Source: an uncultured Roseicyclus sp.
GTDB lineage: Bacteria > Pseudomonadota > Alphaproteobacteria > Rhodobacterales > Rhodobacteraceae
NCBI GenBank assembly: GCA_947491935.1
Contig: CANLLF010000003.1
Span: forward strand, 186,001 to 250,000
DNA: 64,000 bases
Direction: 5' to 3'
The notes under the pieces were generated by a model that had not been told where the DNA came from, did no database searches, and saw nothing but the letters and a program-made list of their open reading frames with translations. Positions 35,740-45,011 of the stretch are shown piece by piece (position 1 is the stretch's first letter; each line of letters begins with the position of its first letter). A program made the position numbers and the translations under genes.

Positions 35740-35830
35740 ATGTAGGATGCCATAGACCGCGCCGGATTTTCGACGTGACAGCAAAGGCCGCCTTCGCAAT
35801 GCTGCGCAGGCTGAGGGAGGAGCCCCCGGG

Positions 35831-37102
35831 ATGGCCACCATTTTGGGATGTATCGCCGATGATTTCACCGGGGCCACGGATCTGGCGGGGCTTCTGGCCC
35901 GCTCAGGCGTGCGGGTGTCGCTCAGGATCGGTGTGCCGGACTCTCCACCTAAAGACACCGCGTCCTTCGAGGTGATTGCCCTGAAGTCGCGGACCGCGCC
36001 GGTGGCCGAGGCTGTGGGGGAGGCCCGTGCAGCGTTGTCCTGGCTGAAGCGGGCAGGCGCGGCGCGGTTCTTCTGGAAGTACTGCTCCACCTTCGACAGC
36101 ACGGCGGAGGGTAATATCGGCCCGGTGGCCGAGGCGTTGATGGCCGATCTGGAGACGGACCAGACGATCTATTGCCCGGCCTTCCCGGAAAACGGGCGCT
36201 CAATCTTCATGGGCACCCTCTTCGTTGGGCGTGTGCCGTTGGCCGAAAGCCCGATGAAGGATCACCCGCTGACCCCGATGCGGGACAGCAACCTGATGCG
36301 GTTGTTGGCACCGCAGGTAACGCAGCCCGTGGGCCTCGTGGATCGCCTGACTGTGGCGCGGGGAGCAGGGGCAATCACGGGTGAGCTTGCCCGGTTGAGG
36401 GGCGACGGCGTCGCTCATGTGGTGGTTGATGCTGTCGCAAACGAGGATCTTTTCGCGATTGCGAAGGCCTGCCGTGACATGCCGTTGATGACGGGTGGAA
36501 GTGCCCTCGCGATGCCGTTGCCTGCGCTCTACCGAGCGGATGGCATCCTTTCTGCCGACGCGCCCAATGCATGCCTGCCGGGGCTTGGCACGAAGACGAT
36601 TGTTCTGTCCGGCAGCTGCTCGGCGATGACCAATGCCCAGGTGGCGGCTTATCTGGCAACCGGCGCACCGGGATACCGGCTCGACCCGTTGGAGCTCGCG
36701 CAGCACGGGCCGGAGGCTGCGCTGGATTGGATCGGTGCGCAGAACCTGAATGACGCCCCCCTGATCTACGCCACGGCGGACCCGGCGAAGGTGACAGAGG
36801 CGCAGGCGGAGCTTGGCGTTGCGCGGGCGGGAGAGCTTGTGGAGCAGGCGCTGGCGCAGTGTGCCTTGGCCTCCCGCGAGGCCGGGGCGCGGCGGTTCAT
36901 CGTGGCGGGGGGCGAGACGTCGGGTGCCGTAACCAAGGCACTGGAAGTCGCGCAGCTCGACATCGGGGCGGAAATCGCGCCCGGTGTTCCGTGGACCTTC
37001 TGCCGCTCCGCCGGGCATCCGATCGCCCTGACCCTGAAATCTGGGAACTTCGGCGCAGAGAGTTTCTTTTCCGACGCCCGCGCGCGGCTGGAGGCGGCAT
37101 GA
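35831..37102 (+). CDS. otnK: 3-Oxo-tetronate kinase (four-carbon acid sugar kinase)
   Basis: A 423-residue DUF1537 kinase. It starts with the family nucleotide/substrate region CIADDFTGATDLAGLLARSG and has RFFWKYCSTFDST, YCPAFPENGRSIFMGTLFVG, VLSGSCSAMTNAQ, and FIVAGGETSGAVTKAL near the C-terminus. It phosphorylates 3-oxo-tetronate at C4 in D-threonate/erythronate breakdown. Start ATG 35831 follows a strong AGGGAGGAG site. It overlaps otnC by four bases. Confidence 0.92.
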   Translation: MATILGCIADDFTGATDLAGLLARSGVRVSLRIGVPDSPPKDTASFEVIALKSRTAPVAEAVGEARAALSWLKRAGAARFFWKYCSTFDSTAEGNIGPVAEALMADLETDQTIYCPAFPENGRSIFMGTLFVGRVPLAESPMKDHPLTPMRDSNLMRLLAPQVTQPVGLVDRLTVARGAGAITGELARLRGDGVAHVVVDAVANEDLFAIAKACRDMPLMTGGSALAMPLPALYRADGILSADAPNACLPGLGTKTIVLSGSCSAMTNAQVAAYLATGAPGYRLDPLELAQHGPEAALDWIGAQNLNDAPLIYATADPAKVTEAQAELGVARAGELVEQALAQCALASREAGARRFIVAGGETSGAVTKALEVAQLDIGAEIAPGVPWTFCRSAGHPIALTLKSGNFGAESFFSDARARLEAA

Positions 37103-37749
37103 GCGATGACGGCAAGCTGAGGGAGCTGATCTGCACCCTCGCCAAATCCATGTTCGACCGGGGCCTGACAGGCGGTAGCACAGGAAACATCTCGGCCCGC
37201 ACCGGGGACGGGGGGCTGTTGGTCAGCCCCACGGGCACCAGTTTCGGGCGGCTTGATCCGGGGCGGCTCAGCCATTTCGATGCCAGTGGCAAGTTGATCG
37301 ATGGGGATCCGCCGACCAAGGAGATGCCACTTCACGCCGCATTTTACGAGACGCGCAGCAGCGCGGGCGCGGTGGTGCACCTGCATTCGTGCCACTCCGT
37401 GGCGCTGTCGATGATGCCCGATGCCGACACCGATAACTTCCTGCCGCCGCTCACGCCATACGGGATCATGAAACTGGGCCGGGTGAAGCTGCTGCCCTTT
37501 TTCTTGCCGGGTGATGCGGCCATGGGCGACGCGGTGCGTGGGCTGGCGGGTAAACGCAGCGCGGTGATGCTCGCCAATCACGGGCCTGTGGTGGCGGGCA
37601 AGGATGTGGAGGCCGCCTGCAACGCGGTGGAGGAGTTGGAGGATACCGCGCGCCTCGCGATGCTGACGCGCGGCCTGTCGCCCCGCGCCCTGACCGATGC
37701 GCAGGTGCGAGCGGTGGTGACCAAGTTCAACGTGGACTGGGACAGATGA
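37099..37749 (+). CDS. otnC: 3-Oxo-tetronate 4-phosphate decarboxylase (class II aldolase family)
   Basis: A 216-residue metal-dependent class II aldolase/adducin-type protein. Motifs: SMFDRGLTGGSTGNISAR, PTGTSFGRL, AVVHLHSCHSVALS (metal His) and LANHGPVVAGKD. With OtnK and OtnI present it is best read as the decarboxylase giving dihydroxyacetone phosphate. ATG 37099 overlaps the otnK stop, and its own stop overlaps the otnI start. Confidence 0.92.
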   Translation: MSDDGKLRELICTLAKSMFDRGLTGGSTGNISARTGDGGLLVSPTGTSFGRLDPGRLSHFDASGKLIDGDPPTKEMPLHAAFYETRSSAGAVVHLHSCHSVALSMMPDADTDNFLPPLTPYGIMKLGRVKLLPFFLPGDAAMGDAVRGLAGKRSAVMLANHGPVVAGKDVEAACNAVEELEDTARLAMLTRGLSPRALTDAQVRAVVTKFNVDWDR

Positions 37750-38516
37750 AATTCTCCGCCAATCTCGGCTTCCTCTGGGCCGACCGCCCGTTGCCCGAGG
37801 CCATCCGCGCTGCCAAAGCCGCCGGGTTTGACGCCGTGGAATGCCACTGGCCCTACGATATAGCCGCCGAAGACGTCGCGGACGTCCTTGCCGAGACCGG
37901 CCTGCCGATGCTTGGCCTCAATACGTCGCGTGGCGATGTCTCGGCTGGCGAAAACGGCCTGAGCGCCCTGCCGGGGCGTGAGCCTGAGGCCCGCGACGCC
38001 ATCGATCAGGCCATCGATTATGCCGCAACCATCGGCGCGGCGAACGTCCACGTCATGGCCGGTTTCGCCGAAGGGCGGGCGGCCCACGAGGCTTTCGTAG
38101 CCAACCTGGCCTATGCCTGCGAACAGGCCTCCCGGAATGGCGCGGGCGTGCTGATCGAGCCCCTGAACCGCCATGACGCGCCGGGCTACTTCCTGCGGAC
38201 GACGGATCAGGCCGTGGCGATCATTGCGGAGGTCGGCGCGCCGAACCTGCGCCTGATGTTTGATTGCTACCATGTGGGCCGGACGGAGGGGGACATCATC
38301 ACACGTCTGGCGGCGCTGCTGCCCCATGTGGGCCATATCCAGTTTGCCGCCGTGCCGGATCGTGGCGCGCCCGATCATGGTGAGATCGACTATGGCCATG
38401 TCTTTGCGAAGATCCCGCGGCTGGGTTGGAACAAGCCGTTGGGCGCGGAATACAAGCCGGGTGCGGATACTGATGCCACCTTGGGGTGGATGGCGCGTTG
38501 GGGGGCAGGGACGTGA
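37746..38516 (+). CDS. otnI: 2-Oxo-tetronate isomerase (hydroxypyruvate isomerase family)
   Basis: A 256-residue TIM-barrel isomerase of the Hyi/OtnI family. It begins MKFSANLGFLWADRPLPEAIRAAKAAGFDAVE, with a VLIEPLNRHDAPGYFL segment (metal-binding Glu) and LRLMFDCYHVGRTEGD (Asp/His). It ends GAEYKPG. It would interconvert 2-oxo- and 3-oxo-tetronate. Last gene of the otnK-otnC-otnI operon. A tetronate dehydrogenase is not in the operon, so the first oxidation must be done elsewhere or by the next gene. Confidence 0.9.
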   Translation: MKFSANLGFLWADRPLPEAIRAAKAAGFDAVECHWPYDIAAEDVADVLAETGLPMLGLNTSRGDVSAGENGLSALPGREPEARDAIDQAIDYAATIGAANVHVMAGFAEGRAAHEAFVANLAYACEQASRNGAGVLIEPLNRHDAPGYFLRTTDQAVAIIAEVGAPNLRLMFDCYHVGRTEGDIITRLAALLPHVGHIQFAAVPDRGAPDHGEIDYGHVFAKIPRLGWNKPLGAEYKPGADTDATLGWMARWGAGT

Positions 38517-38661
38517 GAAAGCCAGTAAACGAAATCCGTTCCGGTAACGGGCGACCTCCAAAGACCGCGCAGCTGACCTCTGCGTTTGGACCGGCGCCGC
38601 CTTACGCTATCCGCGCGGTGGGTCGGCCCGTTCATGCCATAACCTGCGGAAAGGTGATCCG

Positions 38662-39744
38662 ATGACACTCCCCAAGACGATGCGCGCGATGGTGACGATG
38701 GGCCATGGCGGGATGGAGCAGATGGTCATGCGCACCGATTGGCCGCGCCCCGATCCCGGTGATGGCGAGGTTCTGGTGCAGATCGGCGCCTGCGGGCTGA
38801 ACAACACTGACGTGAACACGCGCACGGGCTGGTACTCCAAGGCGGTGAGTGCGGCGACGGGCAGCGATGGCTATGACGATGTGGGCCAGAACGACCCATC
38901 CTGGGGCGGGGCGCCCATCGTGTTTCCGCGGATCCAGGGGGCGGACGCTTGCGGACGGATCGTGGCCGTGGGTGCAGGTGTGGACCCGGGCCGCATCGGC
39001 GAACGGATCATCACCGATAATTGGCTGCGGGATCCGGGTGATCCCCTTAACAAGGACAAGACGGGATATTTCGGGTCGGAATGTGACGGCGGATTTGCGG
39101 AATATACCGTGATGCCCTCGGCAAATGCGCGCGCGGTCGTCTCGGATCTATCCGATGCGGAGTTGGCAACGTTCTCGTGTTCCTATTCCACGGCGGAGGG
39201 CATGTTGACCCGCGCGGGGGTGACGGGTGCCGATACAGTCCTCGTACCCGGCGCCTCGGGCGGTGTCGGCGGCGCATTGGTTCAACTTGCCAAACGCCGC
39301 GGCGCGCGGGTGATCGCCATGGCATCGGAGACCAAGCACGCCGAAGTTGCCACGCTTGGGCCCGACGTGATCCTGCCGCGTATGCCGGATAACCTGAAAT
39401 CAGAGTTTACAGGTGAGCGGATCAGCGTTGTGGCAGATGTGGTGGGCGGGCCGAACTGGGCGGCCCTGATCGATGTTCTGACGCGCGGTGGCCGCTACAC
39501 GTGCTCCGGCGCGATTGCCGGGCCGATTGTAGAGCTGGACCTGCGCACGCTCTACCTCCGCGATCTGACCTTTACGGGTTCCACCGTGATCGACCCTGAG
39601 GTGATGACAAACCTGATCCGCTACATCGAAGCGGGTGAGATCAAGCCTGCGCTTGCCGCAACCTACCCGCTGGAGGATTTGCATGCGGCCCAGACGGCGT
39701 TCATCGAGAAGACGCATACCGGCAACATCGTCGTGATCCCCTGA
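38662..39744 (+). CDS. Zinc-independent-looking MDR-family alcohol dehydrogenase/quinone oxidoreductase
   Basis: A 360-residue medium-chain dehydrogenase/reductase. The N-terminal catalytic domain has GDGEVLVQIGACGLNNTDVNTRTGWY, where the Cys-His of zinc enzymes is lacking. The NADP-binding Rossmann motif VPGASGGVGGALVQLAKRRGARV follows. It ends LEDLHAAQTAFIEKTHTGNIVVIP. These features fit a quinone oxidoreductase-like enzyme of unknown substrate. It follows the otn operon by 145 bases in the same direction and could take part in sugar-acid metabolism, but this is inference. Confidence 0.85.
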   Translation: MTLPKTMRAMVTMGHGGMEQMVMRTDWPRPDPGDGEVLVQIGACGLNNTDVNTRTGWYSKAVSAATGSDGYDDVGQNDPSWGGAPIVFPRIQGADACGRIVAVGAGVDPGRIGERIITDNWLRDPGDPLNKDKTGYFGSECDGGFAEYTVMPSANARAVVSDLSDAELATFSCSYSTAEGMLTRAGVTGADTVLVPGASGGVGGALVQLAKRRGARVIAMASETKHAEVATLGPDVILPRMPDNLKSEFTGERISVVADVVGGPNWAALIDVLTRGGRYTCSGAIAGPIVELDLRTLYLRDLTFTGSTVIDPEVMTNLIRYIEAGEIKPALAATYPLEDLHAAQTAFIEKTHTGNIVVIP

Positions 39745-39755
39745 CGGCGCGCGGT

Positions 39756-40385
39756 CTAGCGCTCCTGAAACGCCAGCCGCACGCCCAAGGCGCAGTAGAT
39801 GCTGCCGACGACTTTGCCTTGCCACTTCAACACCGAAGGATTGCGCCGCAAAAAGGTGCCAAGGCCGCCGGCGCTGACCGCAAACACGATTGTGCTGAAG
39901 AACCCGATCAGCGCGAAGAGAATGCCGAGCGTGGTGAGTTGCAGCATGACGGAGCCGTTTTCGGGGCGCACGAATTGCGGCAGGAACGCCAGGAAGAACA
40001 GGGCCGTTTTAGGGTTCAGCACTTCGGCCAGAATCGCCTGTCTGAAAGCCTGCGGCGCGGTGATCGGCACCCTGCCGGCGCCACCAATGCCGGTTGGCGC
40101 CTTCTCGATGATCGCCTTGATCCCGAGGTAAACCAGATACGCCGCGCCCAGATACTTGATGATGCTGAACAGAACCGCCGAAGTTGCGATGATCGCGGAA
40201 ATCCCGACAACCGCGAGGATGGTATGGATGACGTCTCCGGCGGTGATCCCGGCCCCTGTCGCGATCCCCACGCGCGTGCCCGATGTTGTCGCACGCGCCA
40301 CGGTCAACAGGGTTGCCGGGCCGGGGATGAACACGAAACCCAGAACGATCAGGACATAGGTCAACAGGGTCGCTTGATCGATCAT
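39756..40385 (-). CDS. LysE/RhtB family amino-acid exporter
   Basis: A 209-residue inner-membrane protein with six predicted membrane segments. LysE family pattern: LTYVLIVLGFVFIPGPATLLTVARATTSGTRVGIATGAGITAGDVIHTILAVVG, a LGAAYLVYLGIKAI segment, and RQAILAEVLNPKTALFFLAFLPQFV. Exports amino acids or related metabolites. It converges with the dehydrogenase gene, 11 bases between stops. Confidence 0.93.
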   Translation of the reverse strand: MIDQATLLTYVLIVLGFVFIPGPATLLTVARATTSGTRVGIATGAGITAGDVIHTILAVVGISAIIATSAVLFSIIKYLGAAYLVYLGIKAIIEKAPTGIGGAGRVPITAPQAFRQAILAEVLNPKTALFFLAFLPQFVRPENGSVMLQLTTLGILFALIGFFSTIVFAVSAGGLGTFLRRNPSVLKWQGKVVGSIYCALGVRLAFQER

Positions 40386-40492
40386 GGGTTGGAACCTTGG
40401 AACAATGCTTCGGACATCAAGCCTCAGAAATCGGGCGGGTGCAATGCGGTGGTTGGTGAAGGTCCAAGGTGTTGATCAGGCGCGGGCAAAGA

Positions 40493-40525
40493 AAAAAGGT
40501 GCCGAACCCGAAGGTCCGGCACCCC
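40493..40525 (-). terminator. Rho-independent terminator of the peptide-binding protein gene
   Basis: On the minus strand, GGTGCCG and CGGCACC form a stem followed by TTTTTTCTTT. It lies 31 bases after the stop of the substrate-binding protein gene. Confidence 0.88.
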
Positions 40526-40555
40526 AAGGTCGCCAAGCGACAGGGAGGTATTGGT

Positions 40556-42109
40556 CTAGTTCAGCGTCGCGTCGAAGAGATAGACTTTCTCGTCGGGCCG
40601 CGGGGTCCAGTTGATCCGATTGCTGACGCCGTAGAAATCCGGCTGGAAGTAGAGGTGCAGCCACGGGCCATCGTCGTAGAAGACCTGCAACATCTCATCG
40701 ACGATCTCGCGGGTTTCTTCCTCGGTTTCAGCGGCGGCAATGTCAGCCCAACGGTCGAACCAGCGCGGATCGTCCCAATGGGTGTAGTTGGTGCCGGAAT
40801 CCACCGCTGCCAGATCGGTCATATCGTAGAGCGGGCTCCAGAGCGCGCCGCCGGACCCGATGAAGTAGAGGGGCCCCGCATTCCGTTCGCGGATGATCGG
40901 AATATAGACGCTCGACCATTCCATGATCTGCAGGTCGATATCCAGGCCGACATCCGACAGGTACTGGGCAATGGCTTGCACCACGTTGACGTCGTTGAGG
41001 TAACGGCCCTGACCAGCCTGGAAGGCGATGGAGAAGCGGGTTCCATCGTCACCCCGTGGCCAACCGGCCTCATCCAGCAAGCGCTCGGCCTCTTCTGGAT
41101 CGTACGGGTAGGGCTCAATGCTCTGGTTCGCATTGGGTGGGTTCACGATGCCGGTCATCCGCTCGCATTCGAAGTTCAGAAGCTGTGAACAGATCGCCGG
41201 CACGTCCACCGCATATTGCAGCGCACGGCGCACGGCCGGGTCCTGAATGGCATCGCCGCCCGGTTCCTGGGCCATCGTATCGCTGAGGTTGAAGCCCACA
41301 TACATCCGCCGCGTACCCTGGATCGGGTTCACTTCGGCGACGCCGGAGGCATTGATCACATCCATCTGATCGGGGGCGACGTTGGTGATGATGTCCACGT
41401 TGCCGGCCATCAGCTCAGCCGAACGGGTGGAGGCTTCGGGGATGATCCGCCAGATGATCCGCTGGAAACCGACATCCGCACCTTCGACCGCCTCCATCAC
41501 AACCTCGGACCCGCGGCGCCATTCCACGAGCTGGTAAGGACCGGAGCCGACGGGATTGCTCGCGGCCTCGTCCAGCGTCATGGCCTCGTAGCTGTCCATG
41601 CAGTGGATGAAGACTTCGGCGATCAGGCCGAACGCGATGGGGTTCGGTGCCCCGATGTTGATCTGCACCCGTAGCTCATCCAGCGCCTCGGCGCTTTGGA
41701 AGTCGATGGAGCTGAACACGAAGCCCGGGGTGTTGCCGGTAAAGGCATTTTCCGGGTCGGCGGCGCGGTTGAAGGAATAGGCGGCATCCTCCGCCGTCAA
41801 CGGCTCGCCGTCATGGCAGGTGAGGCCCTCGTTCAAGGTGTAGACATAGGCCAGGCCATCGTCCGAAATCTCCAGGTTGTTGGCCAGCACCGGCAGCGCC
41901 TCGCCGTCACCGCTCATGGTGTAGAGGGTCGCGAAGATGTGGCGCGCGATGTTGGAGTTATCGCGGGAGGAGATCGGCGCCGGGTCGAGGGTCGTGATAT
42001 CCGCACTCAGCCCGACGACAATCGTGTCGTCGGCGGGTTGCGCATAGGCCCCCGTCGTCAGCGCGAGGCTGGCAGCGCCCGCTGCAAGCAAATGGTAGTA
42101 TCTTGGCAT
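40556..42109 (-). CDS. Peptide/opine-type ABC transporter substrate-binding protein (SBP family 5)
   Basis: A 517-residue periplasmic protein of the DppA/OppA family. Signal peptide MPRYYHLLAAGAASLALTTGAYA. Family segments: LDPAPISSRDNSNIARHIFATLYTM, LNEGLTCHDGEPLTAEDAAYSFNRAADPEN, SGPYQLVEWRRGSEVVMEAV, NVDIITNVAPDQ, MYVGFNLSD, and the ALQYAVDVPAICS helix. ATG 42109 with GGAAAG in front is preferred over GTG 42124. The gene follows the GntR regulator gene and is separated from the ATPase and permease genes. A terminator follows. Confidence 0.92.
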   Translation of the reverse strand: MPRYYHLLAAGAASLALTTGAYAQPADDTIVVGLSADITTLDPAPISSRDNSNIARHIFATLYTMSGDGEALPVLANNLEISDDGLAYVYTLNEGLTCHDGEPLTAEDAAYSFNRAADPENAFTGNTPGFVFSSIDFQSAEALDELRVQINIGAPNPIAFGLIAEVFIHCMDSYEAMTLDEAASNPVGSGPYQLVEWRRGSEVVMEAVEGADVGFQRIIWRIIPEASTRSAELMAGNVDIITNVAPDQMDVINASGVAEVNPIQGTRRMYVGFNLSDTMAQEPGGDAIQDPAVRRALQYAVDVPAICSQLLNFECERMTGIVNPPNANQSIEPYPYDPEEAERLLDEAGWPRGDDGTRFSIAFQAGQGRYLNDVNVVQAIAQYLSDVGLDIDLQIMEWSSVYIPIIRERNAGPLYFIGSGGALWSPLYDMTDLAAVDSGTNYTHWDDPRWFDRWADIAAAETEEETREIVDEMLQVFYDDGPWLHLYFQPDFYGVSNRINWTPRPDEKVYLFDATLN

Positions 42110-42247
42110 TGGCTTTCCTTTCACCTGTTGGATCGACGTCGAGGAACTGGGTTTGGTCTTTTTCTGCGTTGTTTTATCAGTCCCGGGGTTGCGAGGAACC
42201 GAACGCCGTCCGGGGGCGCAACGGCCCCTTTATCAGGTGATCGGTCG

Positions 42248-42943
42248 TCACAGGGCTTGCACGATGGTCGCCGGATCGAAGGCGGCCAACGCGCGCGTGT
42301 GGTCAGAGATCAGCTTGATCGCGCGGTCGCGATCGCCATCGGCCAGGGCCTGAACGATGGGTGGGTGGTTTCCGGCAACCTCGGCGAGGTTGCGTTCGTC
42401 GCGGTTGCGCAACGCCATGATCTGGTGGATGCGCAGGTAGAGGTTTTTCCAAGATGCGAGCAGCAGGTCGTGATCGGCCAGGCGGATCAGGGCGTGGTGA
42501 AAGGCCTCGTCCGCGGCCACAAGAGCGGCAAAATCATCGGCTTTGGCGGCGGCGTTCATTTCGTCGCAATGCTGATACAGCGCATCGAGCGGGGCACCGT
42601 TTTCCATGATCCGCCGCACGGCCATGACCTCGAACACTTCACGCAGCGAATAGGTTTCCGCCACTTCGCGCGCCGTCAGCGGCTTCACACGCTTGCCCTT
42701 GTAGGCAATCGTCTCGACCAGCCCGTCATTTTCAAGAATCTGGATCGCCTCGCGGATCGGGGCGCGGCTGACGTTCATCTGTTCGGCGAGCGCCGTTTCC
42801 ACCAGGCCGGTGCCGGGCCGCAAACGCCCGCTCAGGATCGCGCTACGCAGGCGGTCGGCCACCTGGACCCGCAGGGGTACGTTCTCGATCGGCGCGATAT
42901 CATCGGGCATGGGATGGGCGAGGGCGGGTTTGGGTGTGGTCAT
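42248..42943 (-). CDS. GntR-family (FadR/FCD) transcriptional regulator
   Basis: A 231-residue repressor-type protein. The N-terminal winged helix reads LRSAILSGRLRPGTGLVETALAEQMNVSRAPIREAIQILENDGLVE, standard for GntR. The C-terminal FCD ligand-binding domain has Y-S-L-R-E-V-F-E, D-x-A-F-H-x-A-L and the metal/effector His residues. ATG 42943 is chosen because GGAGGA precedes it. Genes of a transporter and two catabolic operons surround it. A palindrome ANTGTCGACANT occurs in its own upstream region and in two other control regions, making it the likely regulator of the whole set. Confidence 0.92.
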   Translation of the reverse strand: MTTPKPALAHPMPDDIAPIENVPLRVQVADRLRSAILSGRLRPGTGLVETALAEQMNVSRAPIREAIQILENDGLVETIAYKGKRVKPLTAREVAETYSLREVFEVMAVRRIMENGAPLDALYQHCDEMNAAAKADDFAALVAADEAFHHALIRLADHDLLLASWKNLYLRIHQIMALRNRDERNLAEVAGNHPPIVQALADGDRDRAIKLISDHTRALAAFDPATIVQAL

Positions 42944-43130
42944 GCGGGCTGTCCTCCGAAGCATTCGCAAAAGGCCTGCCGAACAGCCGCGCAGGGCCGC
43001 CCGTCAGAAATTTGCGCATACATAGCGGTGTCAGTTGCAAATCGCGCAACACCAATCGGCAAGAGGCCGGTCGATTGGATACAACCCGTGTCATTTGTCG
43101 CCGTTTGCGGAGCCGTCCCCGCAATTGTGG

Positions 43131-43142
43131 AATGTCGACAAT
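43131..43142. promoter_or_regulatory. Candidate GntR operator 1 (AATGTCGACAAT)
   Basis: A 12-base near-palindrome about 190 bases upstream of the GntR gene. On the minus strand it lies between a TTGTCC and a poor -10 (ATTCCA). It matches the sites at 46194 and 57883 under the pattern ANTGTCGACANT. Autoregulation of the regulator and binding-protein genes is the likely effect. Confidence 0.6.
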
Positions 43143-43179
43143 TCATAGGTGGACAATGCGGCAGGCGGAAAACCCTTGT

Positions 43180-43440
43180 CAAGGATTCATGGGCAGACGG
43201 GCGATGTGCGCAGGGAGGGCGGCAGCAAATGCCGGGCATTTAGGCGGTGACGGATCGGGCCGAAGCGCTCCGGCGTTCTGAGGGCCCGGTCGCACAAGAC
43301 CAGCCTGAAGCGCCGGTTGGTCAGCGAAACTCGTAATGGGCGTCTGTAGTTGTCTTTGCGGAAGCGGCAACGAATGGCGGCTCAGGGCCTGATACGGGAG
43401 ACGCTGCGGCCGCACAAATACCAGCAAAGTTAAAAGCTGA
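43180..43440. other. Unassigned stretch between the GntR gene and the acetyltransferase gene
   Basis: The minus strand has short open frames, one of which ends TTTDAHYEFR, but no start, ribosome site or known family. It looks like decayed or structured non-coding sequence. The adjacent 42944-43179 region holds the GntR operator and a possible promoter. No insertion-sequence ends were seen. Confidence 0.4.
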
Positions 43441-43441
43441 T

Positions 43442-43888
43442 CTAGAGCGCTTTTCGGAAATAGATGACGCGGTCTGTTTCTTCGAAACCCACGGCCTTGT
43501 GAAATGCATGGCTTGCCAGGTTGTTGATATCCGCGTCTGACGCCAGCTCGGAGCAGCCCCTTTCACGAGCCCAGGATTGGACCGACCTTAACAACAACCT
43601 GCCAATGCCTGTCCCTTGGACATCGGGGCTGACATATATTCCTTCCAGGAAAGCAACCGGTGACGTCTCGCATCCGTTGACGTGATCATGGCGCAGGGTG
43701 GCCTCGGCGAAGGCGCGGATGCCAACTCCATCGACGACATCCAGAAAGACGATGCCTTCATCCGGGGATTTGGCGAGCATCGCCTCGGCTTCGACGTGGT
43801 GTTCGTCGAGCGACGTGTCGTCCCAAAGCTCGGCACGCAGCGCGACCCAAGCTTGGATATCCGAGAGAGTAGCGATCCGTATTGGCAC
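43442..43888 (-). CDS. GNAT acetyltransferase, AAC(6')-like
   Basis: A 148-residue GNAT enzyme resembling aminoglycoside 6'-N-acetyltransferases. It begins IRIATLSDIQAWVALRAELWDD, has SPVAFLEGIYVSPDVQGTGIGRLLLRSVQSWARERGC (acetyl-CoA loop Q-G-T-G-I-G) and ends with SHAFHKAVGFEETDRVIYFRK. Many such chromosomal homologues have other substrates, so antibiotic resistance is not implied without assay. The start is GTG 43888 with no clear ribosome site. Its codon context seems ordinary. No partner genes. Confidence 0.85.
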   Translation of the reverse strand: MPIRIATLSDIQAWVALRAELWDDTSLDEHHVEAEAMLAKSPDEGIVFLDVVDGVGIRAFAEATLRHDHVNGCETSPVAFLEGIYVSPDVQGTGIGRLLLRSVQSWARERGCSELASDADINNLASHAFHKAVGFEETDRVIYFRKAL

Positions 43889-44042
43889 ATGCCGACATTG
43901 CCCAGTTTTTGGACTGTCAGCAATGTGGCATCAGGAGAACCAATCACAGGGATCACGACGGGCATCAAAGTCTCGTAGACCGATCATTGATTTCCTTCTC
44001 ACGGGTCTACTCCGCACGCGTCCTCTTCCGCAGACACGCCGC

Positions 44043-45011
44043 TCAGGTCGTGTGAATGCACGCGCTGGTATGCCCGTCGCCCACCGATTTCAGCTCCGGC
44101 ACCACTTTGGCGCAGTCCTCGGTTGCCATTGGGCAGCGGGTGCGGAACACGCAGCCGGACGGGGGATTGATCGGGCTGGGGATATCCCCCTTCAGAACCG
44201 TGCGCTTGCGTCGTTTACCAGGCTCCGGAATCGGGACGGCGGACAGGAGCGCTTGCGTGTAAGGGTGGTTCGGCCGGGCGTAGAGGTCGGCGGCCGACGC
44301 GATTTCCATCACCCGGCCCAGATACATCACGATCACCCGGTCGCAGATATGCTCGACCACGCCCAGATCATGGGCGATGAACAGCATCGTCAGGTCGAGA
44401 TCGTTCTTGAGGTCTTCCAGAAGGTTGATCACCTGCGCCTGGATCGAAACATCCAGCGCGGAGACGGGCTCGTCGGCGACGATGAATTCGGGCTCCACTG
44501 CCAGCGCCCGCGCGATGCCGATGCGCTGACGTTGACCGCCGGAAAACTCGTGGGGGAACCTGTCCAGATGGTCGCGTGACAGGCCGACTTTCTCCAGCAG
44601 CGACGCCGCGCGATCCTCATGCTCCGATGCGGTGCCGATCCGATGCAGGCGCAAGGGATGGGTCAGCACCTCGCGGACCTTCTCGCGCGGGTTCAGGCTG
44701 GCATAGGGATCCTGAAAGATGATCTGCATCCGCTTGCGGTAGCTGCGCATGTCAACCGCGTTCAGGCCCATCACATCCACGCCGCCGAACCGCACATGGC
44801 CCGATGTCGCCTGTTCCAGCCGCAACAGGGTGCGCCCCACGGTCGTCTTGCCCGAGCCGCTTTCGCCGACCAGCCCGACAACTTCACCCGCCTTGATATC
44901 GAACGAGACGTCGTTGACCGCCTTCACGTTGTTAACCACACGCTGCAACACGCCGCCATGGATCGGGAAGTATTTCTTGAGGTTGTCGACCTGGAGGAGG
45001 GAAGCCGTCAT
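44043..45011 (-). CDS. Oligopeptide/dipeptide ABC transporter ATP-binding protein (DppF type)
   Basis: A 322-residue cytoplasmic ATPase. Walker A is GESGSGKTT, Q-loop MQIIFQDPYASLNPREKV, signature SGGQRQRIGIARALAVEPEFIVADEPVSALDVS, and a C-terminal oligopeptide-transporter tail with Cys ligands (CVFRTRCPMATEDCAKVVPEL). Pairs with the preceding gene. Its start overlaps the stop of the other ATPase (ATGA). Confidence 0.94.
   Translation of the reverse strand: MTASLLQVDNLKKYFPIHGGVLQRVVNNVKAVNDVSFDIKAGEVVGLVGESGSGKTTVGRTLLRLEQATSGHVRFGGVDVMGLNAVDMRSYRKRMQIIFQDPYASLNPREKVREVLTHPLRLHRIGTASEHEDRAASLLEKVGLSRDHLDRFPHEFSGGQRQRIGIARALAVEPEFIVADEPVSALDVSIQAQVINLLEDLKNDLDLTMLFIAHDLGVVEHICDRVIVMYLGRVMEIASAADLYARPNHPYTQALLSAVPIPEPGKRRKRTVLKGDIPSPINPPSGCVFRTRCPMATEDCAKVVPELKSVGDGHTSACIHTT

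Noticed and set aside
42190-42240. Hairpin between the GntR gene and the binding-protein gene as terminator
   Set aside because: GGGGC/GCCCC stem is short and no T-run follows on the minus strand, so the two genes may be co-transcribed.
43180-43440. Insertion-sequence remnant
   Set aside because: No terminal repeats, no transposase-like frame and no duplicated target site were seen.
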